Shown here one piece after another: positions 1 to 11,041 of a stretch of DNA of 64,000 nt. Location of the stretch: the NCBI GenBank assembly GCA_905221605.1, contig CAJNDS010002104.1, positions 55,001 to 119,000 of the forward strand. The letters run 5' to 3'. This stretch comes from Symbiodinium natans (taxonomy: Eukaryota; Sar; Dinophyceae; Suessiales; Symbiodiniaceae). Under the pieces are notes generated by a model that was not told the DNA's origin, made no database searches, and saw only the letters and a list, made by a program, of their open reading frames with translations. Position 1 is the first letter of the stretch, and each line of letters starts with the position of its first letter. The translations under genes and the position numbers were made by a program.

Positions 1-90
1 TAAGAAAATAGGGGATCCCTAAGATAGACCCCCAAATAGCAGGATTCCTTAAGAAAAAGGACCCCCAGTAAGGTACCCCAATTTCGGGAA
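1..90 (+). mobile_element. F8 element fragment, truncated by window edge
   Basis: Carries the family core CCCAAATAGCAGGATTCC, then a purine stretch and AAGGTACCCC followed by AATTTCGGGAACC. The same string of blocks recurs near 5,561, 11,348, 21,234 and 44,744, and inverted near 41,725. Confidence 0.6.
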
Positions 91-98
91 CCACATTG

Positions 99-116
99 GT
101 GTGTGTGTGTGTGTGT
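99..116. repeat. (TG)n microsatellite
   Basis: Nine uninterrupted TG/GT dinucleotides. Confidence 0.9.
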
Positions 117-1100
117 ATCTAAGATGCAAGCAACCCTGGGCATCCGTTTCTCGACGCGTGGTCCCTGAAATGACACAGCCAACTGTCTCACTAACTCAGA
201 TCCAGGACGGAAGTGTCATCCAAGTCGATAGCGCCTGTGAGAAGACGAGTCGGACACAGTATCAAAAAATCGCAACTTTTTCTTATGCAGGAAGAACTGA
301 GCAGCGAAGCTCTTGGCGATCTTTCGTGTGCTCTCGTGGCCTTGGGCCCCTAAGTATAGGCGGATAAGCACGCATGATCGACCGAAAGATCGACATAACA
401 GGACCTCCCACTCTTATTGTGACACTGTGGGACAGCGCCCGCAACCCAACAACCTGAACCCCTTAAGAGAGTCCCTGCGTTTAAGGGTTTAGGGTTTAGG
501 GTCCCTAAGAGAGTCCCTGCACCATAAAACCTGCACAGTACACTGTGCAACCTCCAGACCTGCGGCAGCCAACCAGCATTAATTGTGAAGTCAGCAGTCA
601 TTTTGGAGATGTATACGCCGAACCATATACGCACATGCACATGTATGCATTCATATATATATATACGGTATACACATATGTATACATATTATGTACTAAT
701 GTAGGAATGTATAAGCAGAGAAGCCTCAAGGTTTCGGAAGATACTTTCCCCGGAGCTCCAAAATCTGGGCAACATTAAACTCTTTGGGTTCCGTATAAAA
801 AAAAACCTAAACGAGTCACAACCCAACAGCCTGCACATGGTGAGCCCTACCTACAAGCCCTACAAGCCCTAAACCCTGCAAGCCCTAAGCCCTATAAACA
901 CTAAACCTCCTACATCCTAAACACTAAACCCTGTAGCGCCTTAACCCCAAACCCCAAACCCCAAACCCCAAACCCCAAACCCCAACCTCTGCAAGCCCTT
1001 AGATGGTGCGCCGGCCTTTGGGAGGGGGACTTCGTGGCAGGCCGCATAGCCTGGGACTCGAGTTTCCGGGCTGTTCCGATGCTTTGAGCTTCGAAACATA

Positions 1101-1216
1101 TGAAGTAGGGTTTATATTTCTTGTACCCCCATAAGGACACCAGGTATATACACTCACCAATATTAAAAGGAACCTTATATACACTCACCAAAAACAGAAA
1201 TATAAACCCTACTTCA
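1101..1216. mobile_element. F6 MITE-like element, copy 1
   Basis: Terminal inverted repeat of about 20 bp: begins TGAAGTAGGGTTTATATTTC and ends with its complement (GAAATATAAACCC then TACTTCA). The interior carries the block ATATACACTCACCAA twice. A second copy lies at 31,684-31,800, so both ends are supported by comparison. Confidence 0.8.
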
Positions 1217-1725
1217 TGTGAGGTTTAGGGTTTAGGGTTTAGGGTGTGGGGTGTATAGGGTTTAGGGTATATAACCTTTAGGGTATATAGGGTTTAGGGC
1301 TGAGGACATAGGGCTTCGGGTTTAGGGTGCCAGGGGTTTATAGATTTATCGAGCTTAGGGTTTCTAGGGTGCAGGGTTTCGGGTTTATCAGTTTATGGGG
1401 TTTCGGGTTCATAGGTGTAGAGTGTTTAGTGTCTAGGGATACCCTGAACCCTAATTCTGAACCCTGAACCCTGAACCCTGAACCCTAAACCCTGAACCCT
1501 GAACCCTGAACCCTAAATCAACATCTAGGGGTACCCAGAACTACGAGGACTCTGCAATGGCGACTCCAAGAAATCAGGCTGGGGCTTAGGGCTTAGGGTT
1601 TAGGGTTTAGGGTCGAGGGTTTAGGGACAAGTCCAGATTCTCCCGTGGGAACTTCGTTTGTTCTCTAAGAAACCAAGACAAGGAGGCAGGCTGAGAGAAG
1701 ATGGCGGAGGGAACATTACCCTAAA

Positions 1726-1829
1726 CTACGATTTGCTTAAGAACAAATGCAAGAAAACAATCCTTACAGTGCCCTTCTCGGGAAGAGCATCTATTTATCT
1801 TGTTGGCTTGTGCTTGAGCAAGTAGTAGT
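1726..1829. mobile_element. F5 MITE-like element, copy 1
   Basis: Left arm CTACGATTTGCTTAAGAAC and right arm TTGAGCAAGTAGTAG are an imperfect inverted pair around a 70-bp interior containing AATCCTTACAGTGCCC. The interior block recurs in the F5 copies at 25,256 and 15,272. Confidence 0.7.
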
Positions 1830-1868
1830 ACACCCTAAACCCTGGTGTCCGGCTCAACTCGGTGTCTA

Positions 1869-1990
1869 CTTGGGGGTTCATGAGTAGTTACTAAATGGGT
1901 TAGAAGTAAGGTAACTATATTTACAACGGGTTATAACCCGATTTAAGGTGCTTATGTAACCCTGCTTCTAACTACCCATGAGTCTCCAAG
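1869..1990. mobile_element. F2 MITE-like element, copy 1
   Basis: Arms CTTGGGGGTTCATGAGTAGT and ACTACCCATGAGTCTCCAAG are inverted repeats of about 20 bp. The interior is a second inverted pair around GGGTTATAACCC. The same structure recurs seven or more times in the window. Confidence 0.8.
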
Positions 1991-2079
1991 AACCACCCCA
2001 AACCCTAAACCCTAAATCCTATAGACCCTAAACCCTGAACCCTAAACCCTACTTATGAACTACCCACGACCCTTCGTAA

Positions 2080-2150
2080 GTAGGCCCCGGGCGGCGGCAG
2101 CGGCCGCCGCAGCCGCGGGGCGCAGGGAGGGCCGCCCCGACCCCGCAGGA
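2080..2150. other. GC-rich patch
   Basis: Almost pure G/C with GCGGCGGCAG and CGCAGCCGC units, directly followed by an AT-rich stretch to about 2,320. No gene was recognised; composition contrasts sharply with both neighbours. Confidence 0.6.
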
Positions 2151-2567
2151 GGAGCTGCGTCGCGGCTCATTGTGGTGTTGTTGTGGGGGCGGAATAATGT
2201 CCAAAAAAGGGTGGCCCGAAAGGTACGAAATAAAATATGTGTTTTCTTAGTATAAGAATATTAATCAATACAAATAAATAACACAATACATAACTGAAAA
2301 ATAAATATACTGCTAAAAAGCCCACTTTTCACGACCCGTGAACCTCCAAGCAAAACTTAGGCTTTGCAACACGGAATTTGTACCCACAACATGGCCTTGC
2401 CCTTAGTTCATCGCCAAGTTTAAGCTCCATAAACTCATCCGCATGAGATCAGAATGATAATGATAATAACAAGCACACCATTTGCCGTTTTCCCCTGGAC
2501 TCTAAATCTAAACACAAAAGCAATATGGTACATTTTCTAAGCATTGACCATGCCGGGAGGGCCTATA

Positions 2568-2642
2568 CCCCCCTCCACCTCCCCCTCCTCGTCCCCTCCT
2601 CGTCCCCTCCTCCTCCCCTCCTCCTCCCCTCCCCCTCCTCCT
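2568..2642. repeat. Pyrimidine (CCCCTCCTC)n tract
   Basis: Imperfect array of CCCCTCCTC-type units on the plus strand, about 75 bp without purines except two G. Confidence 0.85.
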
Positions 2643-3044
2643 ATGACTATTGACTATTGAAGTATCGTATGGCAGGTGTTGAATGCAGAGAAGAGGGGGC
2701 GGGGTGTTGCGGTAGTAGAGCCTACGTTTGCTGTTGTTTGACAGTCACCAGAAACAACTCGAGCCTTGCCCTTGCCTTTGCCTTTGCCCTTGAGCGGGCG
2801 CAACGGTGTCCTCGGCAAGGCGGCTACCAAGCTGCCTGCTGATCTGTTCTGGGGACTCTTCTCAACCCGAAGCCCAAATCTCCGCAGCAAGGTGTAGATT
2901 TATGAAACGAAGTACAGAAAAGTGAAGAGAAAAATGTAGGTCATCAGCGGTGCAAGGAAGAGCCGGGCAAAGTTTCCCCCACTGCTCTCTGGGGAACGTT
3001 TGTGGCTATCGGCAGACAAACGAGACGGCGGGGAACGGAGCAAC

Positions 3045-3136
3045 GCTCGCTCGCTCTCTCGCTCTCTCTCTCTCTCTATCGTTCTGCCTCTCTCTCTCTC
3101 TCGTTTTTTTTTTTTCTCTCTCTCTCTCTCTCTCTT
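3045..3136. repeat. (CT)n microsatellite with T-run
   Basis: CT/TCG dinucleotide-type repeat interrupted by a run of T near 3,105-3,115. It produces low-complexity Ser/Leu ORFs that are not genes. Confidence 0.9.
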
Positions 3137-3148
3137 CCCCTCTGCCTT

Positions 3149-3238
3149 CCTAAAGGCTCCTACGTAGTGCCTTTTTGGGGCAGCGTACTAGGATCCCCTA
3201 CCACCAACCCAAAAAGTGATTACATCACAGCCTTCAGG
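3149..3238 (+). mobile_element. F1 MITE-like element, copy 1
   Basis: Left arm CCTAAAGGCTCCTACGTAGT then GCCTTTTTGGGG; right arm CCCAAAAAGTGATTACAT to GCCTTCAGG. The central block GTACTAGGATCCCC sets orientation. Imperfect copy of the most common family. Confidence 0.75.
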
Positions 3239-3239
3239 T

Positions 3240-3830
3240 TTCCATCACCCTTATATGTGGGGTTTTCCTTCTTGAAAAAACTCTCAGGAAAAGGCTTGCG
3301 ATGCAAGGCTCCCAACTCGAGCGAATCTGCCAATTTGGCCTTCTCTTGCATGGCTGCTTCTTCGGCATCCGATGCCTTTACCCTAAAATCGAAACGCTGC
3401 GCTCCTAGCACTCCTCTGAACCCTCTACAAAGCCCAAAATCTCCCCCACCCCACCCTCTCAACCAGTGAGAAAACACAGACACGACCACTACGACGACGA
3501 CGACGACCTGCGGCGGATGCTCTGTGGCTCGCAAGTCTGAGCTCCCTGCGGGGCATCGCACAGGACGTCGTCACCCTGGAAAGGAAGGCTCTAGAATGGA
3601 TTGAGAGGGTAAACTCCCTAGAATCTAGCCACAGGAGCTGGAGGGAGGTTTTGTGAGTTGGCCCGGAAGTTTGGGTGACGACTCAGGCTTACTCACATCG
3701 TCATATTGCACCCGCGAATGCGAGGCGGTGAGGAATCAAAAATCCGTGTGCTTTGGCTAGGGACTATCTGCTCAATTCGAATCTCGTATAGCAGAGTATC
3801 AACAATGATTGGTTTTCCTTGCATGTCTGG
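3240..3830. other. Unique island, no gene recognised
   Basis: About 590 bp free of telomere-like repeats, with a short (ACGACG)n run near 3,490-3,505. Overlapping ORFs on both strands have no recognisable domains. Confidence 0.5.
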
Positions 3831-4345
3831 TCTCTCTGTAAAAACTATATGAGCCTCATAATATAATACGGCAAAACTATGAAAATATGCTAATGATGTA
3901 GTGCAAAGACATGATAATCATGCAAAACAAGCATAAAATAAATAATACAATGATAAAATAAGAAAATAAGAATCAGAAGAAAACAATGACATCATGTACG
4001 AATACTTAGGTAGTCCAACTTATATAGTGAAATCAGAATCTATTTTATACTTCGAAATTTATATAATAAAATAGTAAGAAGCAGAAAACACTATAGTGGA
4101 ATTACATAATAAGATAACGATACCACACATGGGATACTAAGACACCAGATTATACTACTATAGTAAACAACGATATAAGATATACGGATTTAATACTCGA
4201 ATAATTTAATATATTCTTGTAGTCTAGTCGCCTAATCTAGTGCTGTTGTATTGTCAAAAATCGAAAATAATAGAAAAATAAGAATAGAGTAAACTGGTAA
4301 TTTGAATTTCATAATAGATATTTAATTTCATAATAGATATCCCCT
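3830..4345. other. AT-rich island of foreign-looking composition
   Basis: About 500 bp dominated by A and T with few GC-rich words, while most islands in the window are balanced or GC-rich. It has no telomere-like tract, no small element and no ORF of note. Its ends coincide with return to GC-rich sequence near 4,345. Origin (organelle insert, old element, spacer) is not decidable by eye. Confidence 0.55.
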
Positions 4346-4495
4346 CTCCCCAGCCGAAATTTCGGCATATGCCAGTGATAGAATGAAATCCTGGAGAGCG
4401 CGCACGGGGGGGATGTTTTAAAGCAGTGCCCCTTGATGGCAGGGGGAGGGAGGGGGGAGGGGCATCATATGTGTGCATGAATGTGCATACATAAT

Positions 4496-4546
4496 TCTCT
4501 CTCCCTCTCTCTCTCTCTCCATTTATGTATATATATATATATATAC
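4496..4546. repeat. (CT)n followed by (TA)n microsatellite
   Basis: CT repeat of about 25 bp, a short spacer, then about ten TA units. Confidence 0.9.
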
Positions 4547-4894
4547 ATATGTATTGACCTATATAACTTGGTAAAAAACTATTGATGTGGAAACCTCATC
4601 TAGAATAACTGTCAGCAACTATCACGACGACACTCCTGAACGCTGTCGCTGAGGTCTTAGCGTCGCTGACTTCATCTGGCGCTGAGACATCCATTGGGAG
4701 CTCGACCAGCGCGTCAGCGCCATAGTCCTGAACTGGGGGGCGCCTAGGGGGCAGGTACCCTGAACCCTAAACCCTAAACCCTGAACCCTGAATAGGCTAG
4801 GGCTTAGGAGTCAGGAATCAGGAAAACTCGTCGGCCCCGGGCCCCGGACCGTGTCGCTAGACGAGGACCTCTCCAGCAGAAGGGCGGCCACTTT

Positions 4895-4990
4895 GGGGTA
4901 GGGTGTAGGGTTTAGGGTTTAGGGTTTAGGGTTGAGGGTTGAGGGTTGAGGGTTGAGGGTTTAGGGTTCTGGGTTCAGGGTTCAGGCTTA
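4895..4990 (+). repeat. Telomere-like tract with TTGAGGG block
   Basis: TTTAGGG units, then four consecutive TTGAGGG units (about 4,932-4,960), then TTTAGGG and TTCAGGG units. The variant is clustered rather than scattered. Confidence 0.9.
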
Positions 4991-5123
4991 AATTTCAGGT
5001 TCATTCTTGACAACGCGCTTTCAGGAAACCTTGGCCCTGCTCACTCTCTAAAGGACCAAGCCACAGAGAAGGGCACCGAATTTTGCGGGGAGCTCGCCGC
5101 AACTTTCGGAAGGCGAAACCCAA

Positions 5124-5177
5124 ACATACATACATACGTACATACATACATACATATATACATAGATATATATGTAT
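5124..5177. repeat. (CATA)n / TA-rich microsatellite
   Basis: ACATACATAC-type tetranucleotide repeat grading into ATATATA. Confidence 0.9.
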
Positions 5178-5363
5178 AAAGTAAAACATACAAGTAAATA
5201 ATAGGAACGCACGAAACCCAGGGCACCTTGCAGTCCTCCTGTATGCCCACAATGCCCATGCCCACTAGCCCTTCGTGGGGTTCTCAGATGATGCCCCTTC
5301 ACTTCTTTCCTCCCCTCAGAACCGTACTACCAAAACACTTCATGTTCCGGTGGGTTTTAACTA

Positions 5364-5452
5364 CCTAAAGGCTCCTAAGTAGTACCTCTTTGGGGTAGCA
5401 TACTAGAATCCCCCTAGCACTAACCCAAAAAGGCACTACATTGGAGCCCTCA
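5364..5452 (+). mobile_element. F1 MITE-like element, copy 2
   Basis: CCTAAAGGCTCCTAAGTAGT then ACC; centre GGGGTAGCATACTAGAATCC; right arm AACCCAAAAAGGCACTACAT then TGGAGCCCTCAG. Arms are inverted repeats of about 33 bp. Confidence 0.88.
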
Positions 5453-5560
5453 GTTCTGCAAAAGTAAACATAATATTAGCGGAAGCTAGAAAACATGGGG
5501 CCGATTTAGGGGTTGTTATCTTGTCCGTATATATGGACCATAAGGGAAGACAATTAGTTT

Positions 5561-5631
5561 ACCAAAATAGGCGACCCCGAATCTAGCTCCCAAATTCCCT
5601 TATAATAAGGTACCCTCTAGTTTCGGAAACC
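5561..5631 (+). mobile_element. F8 element fragment
   Basis: Contains the family blocks CCAAAATAGGCGACCCC, AAGGTACCCTCTAGTTTCGG and AAACCC. It runs straight into a CCCTAAA tract. Confidence 0.6.
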
Positions 5632-7145
5632 CTAAACCCTAAACCCGAAACCCTACACCCTAAACCCTAACCCCAAGTAATAGACCCCTATATTAATCTA
5701 CTGGGGCGCAGGGCGAGGAGCTGCCCATCAAGCCGACCACTTCGCCTTCGGCCAGCACCTTCTTTAGCAAGGTGCCCGGGGGCCCTAAACCCTAAAGCCT
5801 AAACCCTAAACCCAAAACCCCAAACCCTAAACCCTAAACCCTACACGGAGGATTACTTGAGAAGGTTTCCACCTGAACAGCCCTGGAACCAACGGGGAGG
5901 AAACAACGTCCAGGTCTTATTACGAACACATGCTCATATGTAAGCTGTATGTTTTACATGAGCTTGTAAAACTATGTGTAAGTACATTCAACTCCATCTC
6001 TTATTTGAATACATGCCCATTTCAGAGCGTGCACTGCAAAGAGACCTGCGCCGAGAACAGTCGGATGTTGGCACTTCAAGAGGAATTTGTCGGGGCCCCG
6101 CCGGGCGGGTTGAGGGTATAGGGTTTAGGGTCAGGGTCGAGGGTTTAGGGTCTAGGGTTTGGAGTTTAGATTTTAGGGTTTAGGGTTCAGGTTTAGGGCT
6201 TAGGGCTTAGGTCTTAGGGCTTGGGGTTTGGGGTTGAGGGTTTGGGGTTTAGGGTTTAGGGTTTGGGACCAAGGCTTGGGTCGGGCTTGGTGCATGAGAG
6301 GTGTTCTGTCGTGTTCTGGTGAATCGGTTTAGGGTTGAGGGGTTTAGGGTTTCGGGTTTAGGGTTTAGGGTTTGGGGCTCAGGGTTTAGGCTTTTAGGGT
6401 TTAGGGTTTAGGGTTTCGGGCTTCGGGTTTATAATTAGGGTTGATAGGGTTCGCAGGGTGTGTAGGTCTTCACGGAAGCAGAGTTTTTGTTGAATGGGAG
6501 GGCTCTCGGCTTAGAGCTCAAGGCTTGTCTAAGGATTTGAGAACTTTAGGGCTTGTAAGGTTTAGGGTTTAGGGTTTAAGGTTTAAGTTTTAGGGTCTAG
6601 GGTTTAGATTCGGGCTTGGGGGGACAGAATCTCGATGCATCGCAAGAGATGAAGATCGCACTCTTCCACCTCTACTTCCTCGTCGATGTCAACCATCTCC
6701 TGGGAGGATATGCAGATGCCCCTCTAAACCCGGGAGTAGCCTAGGAATAAAAGGGCACCCCTTTTGGTTGTAAGGGGATTATGAAGGGAACCCCAACCCT
6801 GAAAAAATATAAACAGGGCCTACTCCAGGTCCTAGCCCTTGAACCAAGTCGCAGCCCAAGAAGTTGAGGGTTTATCGTGAGGTAGCTAAGCCCCAAAACC
6901 CGAAAAAGTTCTCAACTTACGTACCGTTTTATAAGGCTGCCTTCGCATTCCAACAGCTTAGCTCATTGGCTTCTTTGGAGACTTTGTCAGACTCGGCTCA
7001 CCAAACGAAACCCCCAGGTGAAGGACTCGGCCTCTTTTTGTGCCCGAAACGATCAGAAATGGAGTGCGCTACAAGGCCCCGAAATTACATCGGACATTTT
7101 AAACCCTAAACCCTACAACCTACAACCCTAAACCCTAAACCCTCA
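5630..7145. repeat. Region dense in short telomere-like tracts
   Basis: CCCTAAA-type tracts at 5,629-5,675, 5,785-5,852 and 7,100-7,150; TTTAGGG-type tracts at 6,105-6,270, 6,325-6,430 and 6,560-6,610, with many one-base variants. The unique islands between them (5,853-6,100; 6,840-7,100) show no recognisable gene. Confidence 0.85.
6723..6835. mobile_element. F3 MITE-like element, copy 1
   Basis: Begins CTAAACCCGGGAGTAGCCTA and ends GGGCCTACTCCAGGTCCTAG, with the family interior GGGCACCCCTTTTGGTT and AAGGGAACCCCAACCC. Arms are inverted; CTAG-like bases occur at both ends. Confidence 0.85.
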
Positions 7146-7457
7146 ACCCTAATTTTCGAGTGGGAGGAGTCCTCCTCTTCCTCCTCCTCCACCATAGCTT
7201 CAGCCTCGACGCGACCCCCCAAAGCAGCCCTACATCCTACAAAGCCCGAAGCCCTAGGCCATAAGCTACGCAACTTAGGTACTGTCTCACCCAGAGGGTC
7301 CACTTACGGTATTCTTCTGGATTTCTCCCAAAGCTCTACTACATATATGTCTACATACATATCTATATACATACATTCTGTCTTTACTTCCGTAGTAGAA
7401 CCATACAAGTGGACCAACATTCGAGAAGGTTGAAGCCCCCTCCAAAGGATTGTGGGT

Positions 7458-7498
7458 GTAGGGTTTAGGGTTTAGGGTTTAGGGTTTAGGGTTTAGGG
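7458..7498 (+). repeat. (TTTAGGG)n tract
   Basis: Six near-perfect units. Confidence 0.92.
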
Positions 7499-8193
7499 TA
7501 AAGTCGGAAACTGTATCATCAACCGATCGGAAATGGTACCAAAATGAGCAAGGTGGAGGGCATTCCAGTGGCTTCAAAACCCTCACCGGAAGCTAAACCC
7601 TAAACCAACCCTAAACCTTAACCCTAAACCCTAAAGCTAACCCTAAACCCTGAACCCCAAACCGTACTCCCTAAAACCTGCCAAATTGGCCTCTGCTGCG
7701 TCTGCGTCAAGCTTTGGTCGCTTCGGCAGTTGGCTTGCTTTCTCCTGTCGAAGCATCGGGTCACTCAGAGCCCTGGTCCTTAGGATTTGGCATTCAGGGT
7801 TTAGGAGTTTAGGGTTTAGGGTTTAGGGTTTTATATAGGGCTTCAGCAGGCGAATGCAAGTTGCCGTGATGTGATATCTGCACTCAGAAGCGAAGCAGCA
7901 GTGCCTTCTTCTCCTTCTTTTCCTTCCGTTTATCCTTGTCCTTCCTGGGAATCATGGCGAACGCAAACTTGTCTGAGGAAGGAAGAAATTCCCGAGCTTC
8001 CCAGCTGACTCTTCACTAAGAATATCCTCCCATTACAAAACTTGAAGAGGGATGACCGTGTTGTTTGGGGGTTTAGGGTTTAGGATTTAGGGTGAGTCGC
8101 TCCTTTCAGTACATATTCTTATAAAGGTGAACATCTCTCTGTGGGCAGAAGGCACCTGTTAGTGTTGCGTGTCCTTTTGCTAGGGTAGTTGCG

Positions 8194-8311
8194 TGGTCCC
8201 TTAGCATGGGCCCTTACCTCCCTTATATACCCCTTATATACCCAAGAAAAACCCAAGGGGTCCATACCTCAGAACCCTTCAAAGAAGGTAAGGGAAAATC
8301 AAGGGACCCCA
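8194..8311. mobile_element. Singleton inverted-repeat element
   Basis: Left arm GGTCCCTTAGCATGGGCCCT then TACCTCCCTT; right arm AAGAAGGTAAGGGAAAATCA then AGGGACC. The arms pair imperfectly over about 29 bp. No other copy was seen. Confidence 0.6.
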
Positions 8312-8319
8312 AAACCCTA

Positions 8320-8860
8320 AACCCTAAACCCCAAAACCCTTAGACCCTGTGGACCCTAGCCGCGCTCATCACAGGCGCATGCCGGACCAAGTGGGGCCGA
8401 GGCTTCTGCTTCTTCTAAACCCCGCAAAACCCCCCAAAACACCCTAAATCCCCTAAACCCTAAACCCCCTAAACCCCCTAAACCCCCTAAACCCCCCAAA
8501 CCCCCCCAAACCCCCCAAACCCCCCAAACACCCTAAACCCGGAGTCCCTGTAGACCCTCGAAGTGGGGCCGAGGCTTCTTCTCCTTCTTTTCTTTGCGTT
8601 CTGCGACTCCCGGGCCTCAGAACCCAGAGCCGACTGTCAGGTCCTGATCCCTTCTGTGAAGCTTAGGGTCTTTTGGGTTTTTTTGGGGGTTTTGGGGTTA
8701 TCCCTTCTGTGAAGCTTAGGGTTTAGGGTTTTTGGGGGTTTTGGGGTTTGGGGGTTTAGGGGTTGTTTAGGGGTTGTTTAGGGGTTTAGTGGGGTTTAGG
8801 GGTTTGGGGGTTTAGGGGTTTAGGGGTTTAGGATTTAGGGTTTAGGGTCTAGCGCAACAA
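8320..8860. repeat. Long variant telomere-like region with duplications
   Basis: CCCCTAAA/CCCCCAAA-type units at 8,420-8,540, then TTTAGGGG/TTTTGGGG units at 8,665-8,850. Two duplications are embedded: AAGTGGGGCCGAGGCTTCT at about 8,390 and 8,561, and a 52-bp tandem repeat starting with CCCTTCTGTGAAGCTTAGGG (about 8,650 and 8,702). Confidence 0.8.
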
Positions 8861-9239
8861 GGAACTGATGGGAAACCTCTCCGGAAAAGCCGTGAGTGTA
8901 TTGACAGAGCCTACACTTCTGATGTGGCGTAGGCCTGCGCCGTCTTTCTTGAGCTTTTTCTCTTTCTTGTCCTTTTTGTCCTCAGAGGCGGTGCAAAGCG
9001 GCAAGGCGTGGCTGGGAGGTCGGCAAGTCATGCTGAGGATCTTATGTCTTCCCGATGAAACGATTTTTCGTCTCGGTCGAAAAAGTTCTCGACATAGACT
9101 GCAGGTCGTGTGTGCGACGATGCATGGCATCACGGTTCTCTGCATTGCGTGATTTCGTGCCGGATCTTCTTCAAGTGGGCTGTCTGTTGAACATAGATGC
9201 AGAGAGACCAGCAACAAGCACTGTACGGCAGCCATCATC

Positions 9240-9324
9240 ATGGGTTACCCTACCACTCCCCTAGGTTCCCCTTAAATAACCTTGCTGGGCTTATGAGTGT
9301 TCCCTAAATAGCCTTGATTATCGC

Positions 9325-9355
<31 letters not shown>

Positions 9356-9379
9356 CTACGGGGGGGTAAGGGAACCCAT
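9240..9379. mobile_element. Inverted-repeat element containing a G29 run
   Basis: Left arm ATGGGTTACCCTACCACTCC then CCTAGGT; right arm ACCTACGGGGGGGTAAGGGA then ACCCAT. The arms are complementary over about 26 bp. An uninterrupted run of 29 G (9,325-9,353) sits against the right arm. Confidence 0.6.
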
Positions 9380-9565
9380 GACATCAGCTCCTTCTTGTCT
9401 TTCTTCTTTTCTTTCTTCTCCTGGTTTCCCAGAAGCGGGGGCAATGCAGAGTAATTGCCCTAAGAAGCCTTTGTGACAACCTGATAAGCCCGTATGAACC
9501 CTTGTGACCCCTTATGAAAACATGAATTACACCCTCATGAAAACCTTGCAACCCATGTAAACCGA

Positions 9566-9611
9566 ACCCTAAACCCTAAACCCTAAACCCTAAACCCTAA
9601 ACCCTAAACCC
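9566..9611 (-). repeat. (CCCTAAA)n tract
   Basis: Six to seven perfect units in C-rich orientation. Confidence 0.92.
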
Positions 9612-9944
9612 GTCTGTATAAGTACTCCCTTGCAAACCTTACAATTCGGACCCTGTAAAACCAGACGAAAACGGCCATCGGAGAGCTCAATAACCTTCAA
9701 TGAAGGAGTACACCCAGAATGAGGACCCCTCTATGTACTCTAGTTGAAGGTCACTTCTTTGATTTGATTGCGGCTGTTGGGTGGGTTGCAGGCATCCAAA
9801 GACTGCATTTTATGCAACGTGATATGCAGCTCCCCTGACTTTGAGGGCACAGGCTGAAGGTTCAGGTCTTGGCGCGTGGATGCAATTGCACGTTGCGCGT
9901 ACTGCGAAATCGGAAAATGAAACAGGTGGACCCTGAACCCGATT

Positions 9945-10027
9945 AAACCCTAATCCCTAAACCCTAAACCCTAAACCCTAAACCCTAAACCCTAAACCCT
10001 AGCCCCTAAACCCTAAACCCTAAACCC
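9945..10027 (-). repeat. (CCCTAAA)n tract
   Basis: About eleven units with two variants. Confidence 0.92.
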
Positions 10028-10089
10028 TCTGAACCAACAGAATCTCGCAGAAGCAGTTCGGGGGTTTCCTTGGAGCACTCTTGGGGACT

Positions 10090-10990
10090 TCTGGTATGTT
10101 GGCTCCCAAATTTTAGGGTTCACGTGGTCGCCAAGGCGGGGGGAGAAAAACAAGGGCACAGGACTGGCGGAACCAAAAATGCATGTCGCGCCATCTCACT
10201 TCTGAGCTCGGAGCGACTGCCAGTCGCACGCCGGAGCTGAGTGAAGCACAAGGCTGCGAATGTTAGTTCAACGTTGGCCAGGGATACGTGAGAAGAGGCT
10301 GGCACTGGCTCCCAGATCCCCCAAATCACGGCAACATCTGGTGTCGAACATCATTCATCTTTCGCGTCAAGTTCGCTGTAGAGCAGGAGACCATCTTCAA
10401 AAGCCTGCATGCACCCTGTGGCCATGGGGCAAACAAGCACATGGCATCCTCTCCTCTGTATAGTGGTTGCTAGGATCACCTAAATCTCAAGGTTACTGCA
10501 CCATAAGCACGGCAGACAGCATCGCCCGCTGCAACATGCCCATGACACCATGGTGCAGCATTTTGGTTGTGGGTCAGGATTCGGGAGGTCATGAAAAGCA
10601 GCCATCGTCACGACCATGTTCCTCGCAAGAATGGGGGGTGCGTGTGGTCATTTCCGTCACATCTTTGTTCCAGGGAGCATGTCGGCTGAACGGGGGCGAC
10701 ATGTCTTCCCTTTCGCGCCGAGTCTATCCCAGGAGCGCACAGCTATGGTTGACATGTAAAACCACTCAGGGCAAGGCTTTGGGGCTTCGCTTGGTCCTCC
10801 TCTTCCTCCTGGAAAGGGCACCACGACGGAGACAGTGCACATCTCAGCATCCTCGAAAGTGGAAGGCGGCGATGCGGCCTGGGTGCGAACGGTTGTGTCG
10901 TGAAGCAACCACGCTACGCCCGGCGGCTGAAGCTGCCTCCTCCCATAGCACGGCTGCGCGGCTTTGAGCCGCAAGCCCTCTAAGAGACTA
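10090..10990. other. Longest unique island, about 900 bp, no gene recognised
   Basis: No telomere-like units, no small element and balanced-to-GC-rich composition. ORFs of 166 codons (10,467-10,967, plus) and 118 codons (10,657-11,013, minus) overlap. Neither shows a domain, signal peptide or convincing bias, and codon phase is not clear by eye. If any exon exists left of 59 kb this is one place to look. Confidence 0.4.
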
Positions 10991-11041
10991 TCAGGATATA
11001 TGTATATAAGCACATACTATATAACAAAAAAGTTAACATTA

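Larger units (their letters stand above)
480..2050. repeat. Region of degenerate telomere-like tracts
   Basis: Short TTTAGGG tracts (482-502, 1222-1275, 1586-1625) and CCCTAAA/CCCTGAA tracts (845-990, 1440-1515, 2000-2050) separated by unique islands. CCCCAAA units are run together at 945-985, and CCCTGAA is locally repeated at 1459-1508. No gene is seen in the islands. Confidence 0.85.
7905..9430 (-). other. Islands with recurrent minus-strand Lys/Glu-rich coding potential
   Basis: At 7,905-7,955, 8,568-8,600, 8,941-8,985 and 9,385-9,425 the plus strand is rich in CTTCTT/CTCCTT/GTCCTT; the minus strand would read KKEKK- or KKDKK-like peptide. Telomere-like tracts and duplications separate these pieces. 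This could be scattered remnants of one Lys-rich coding region or simply pyrimidine low complexity. No continuous gene can be drawn. Confidence 0.3.

Noticed and set aside
10467-10967. 166-codon ORF in the longest unique island
   Set aside because: No domain or bias visible and a 118-codon ORF overlaps it on the other strand. Left as an island note only.
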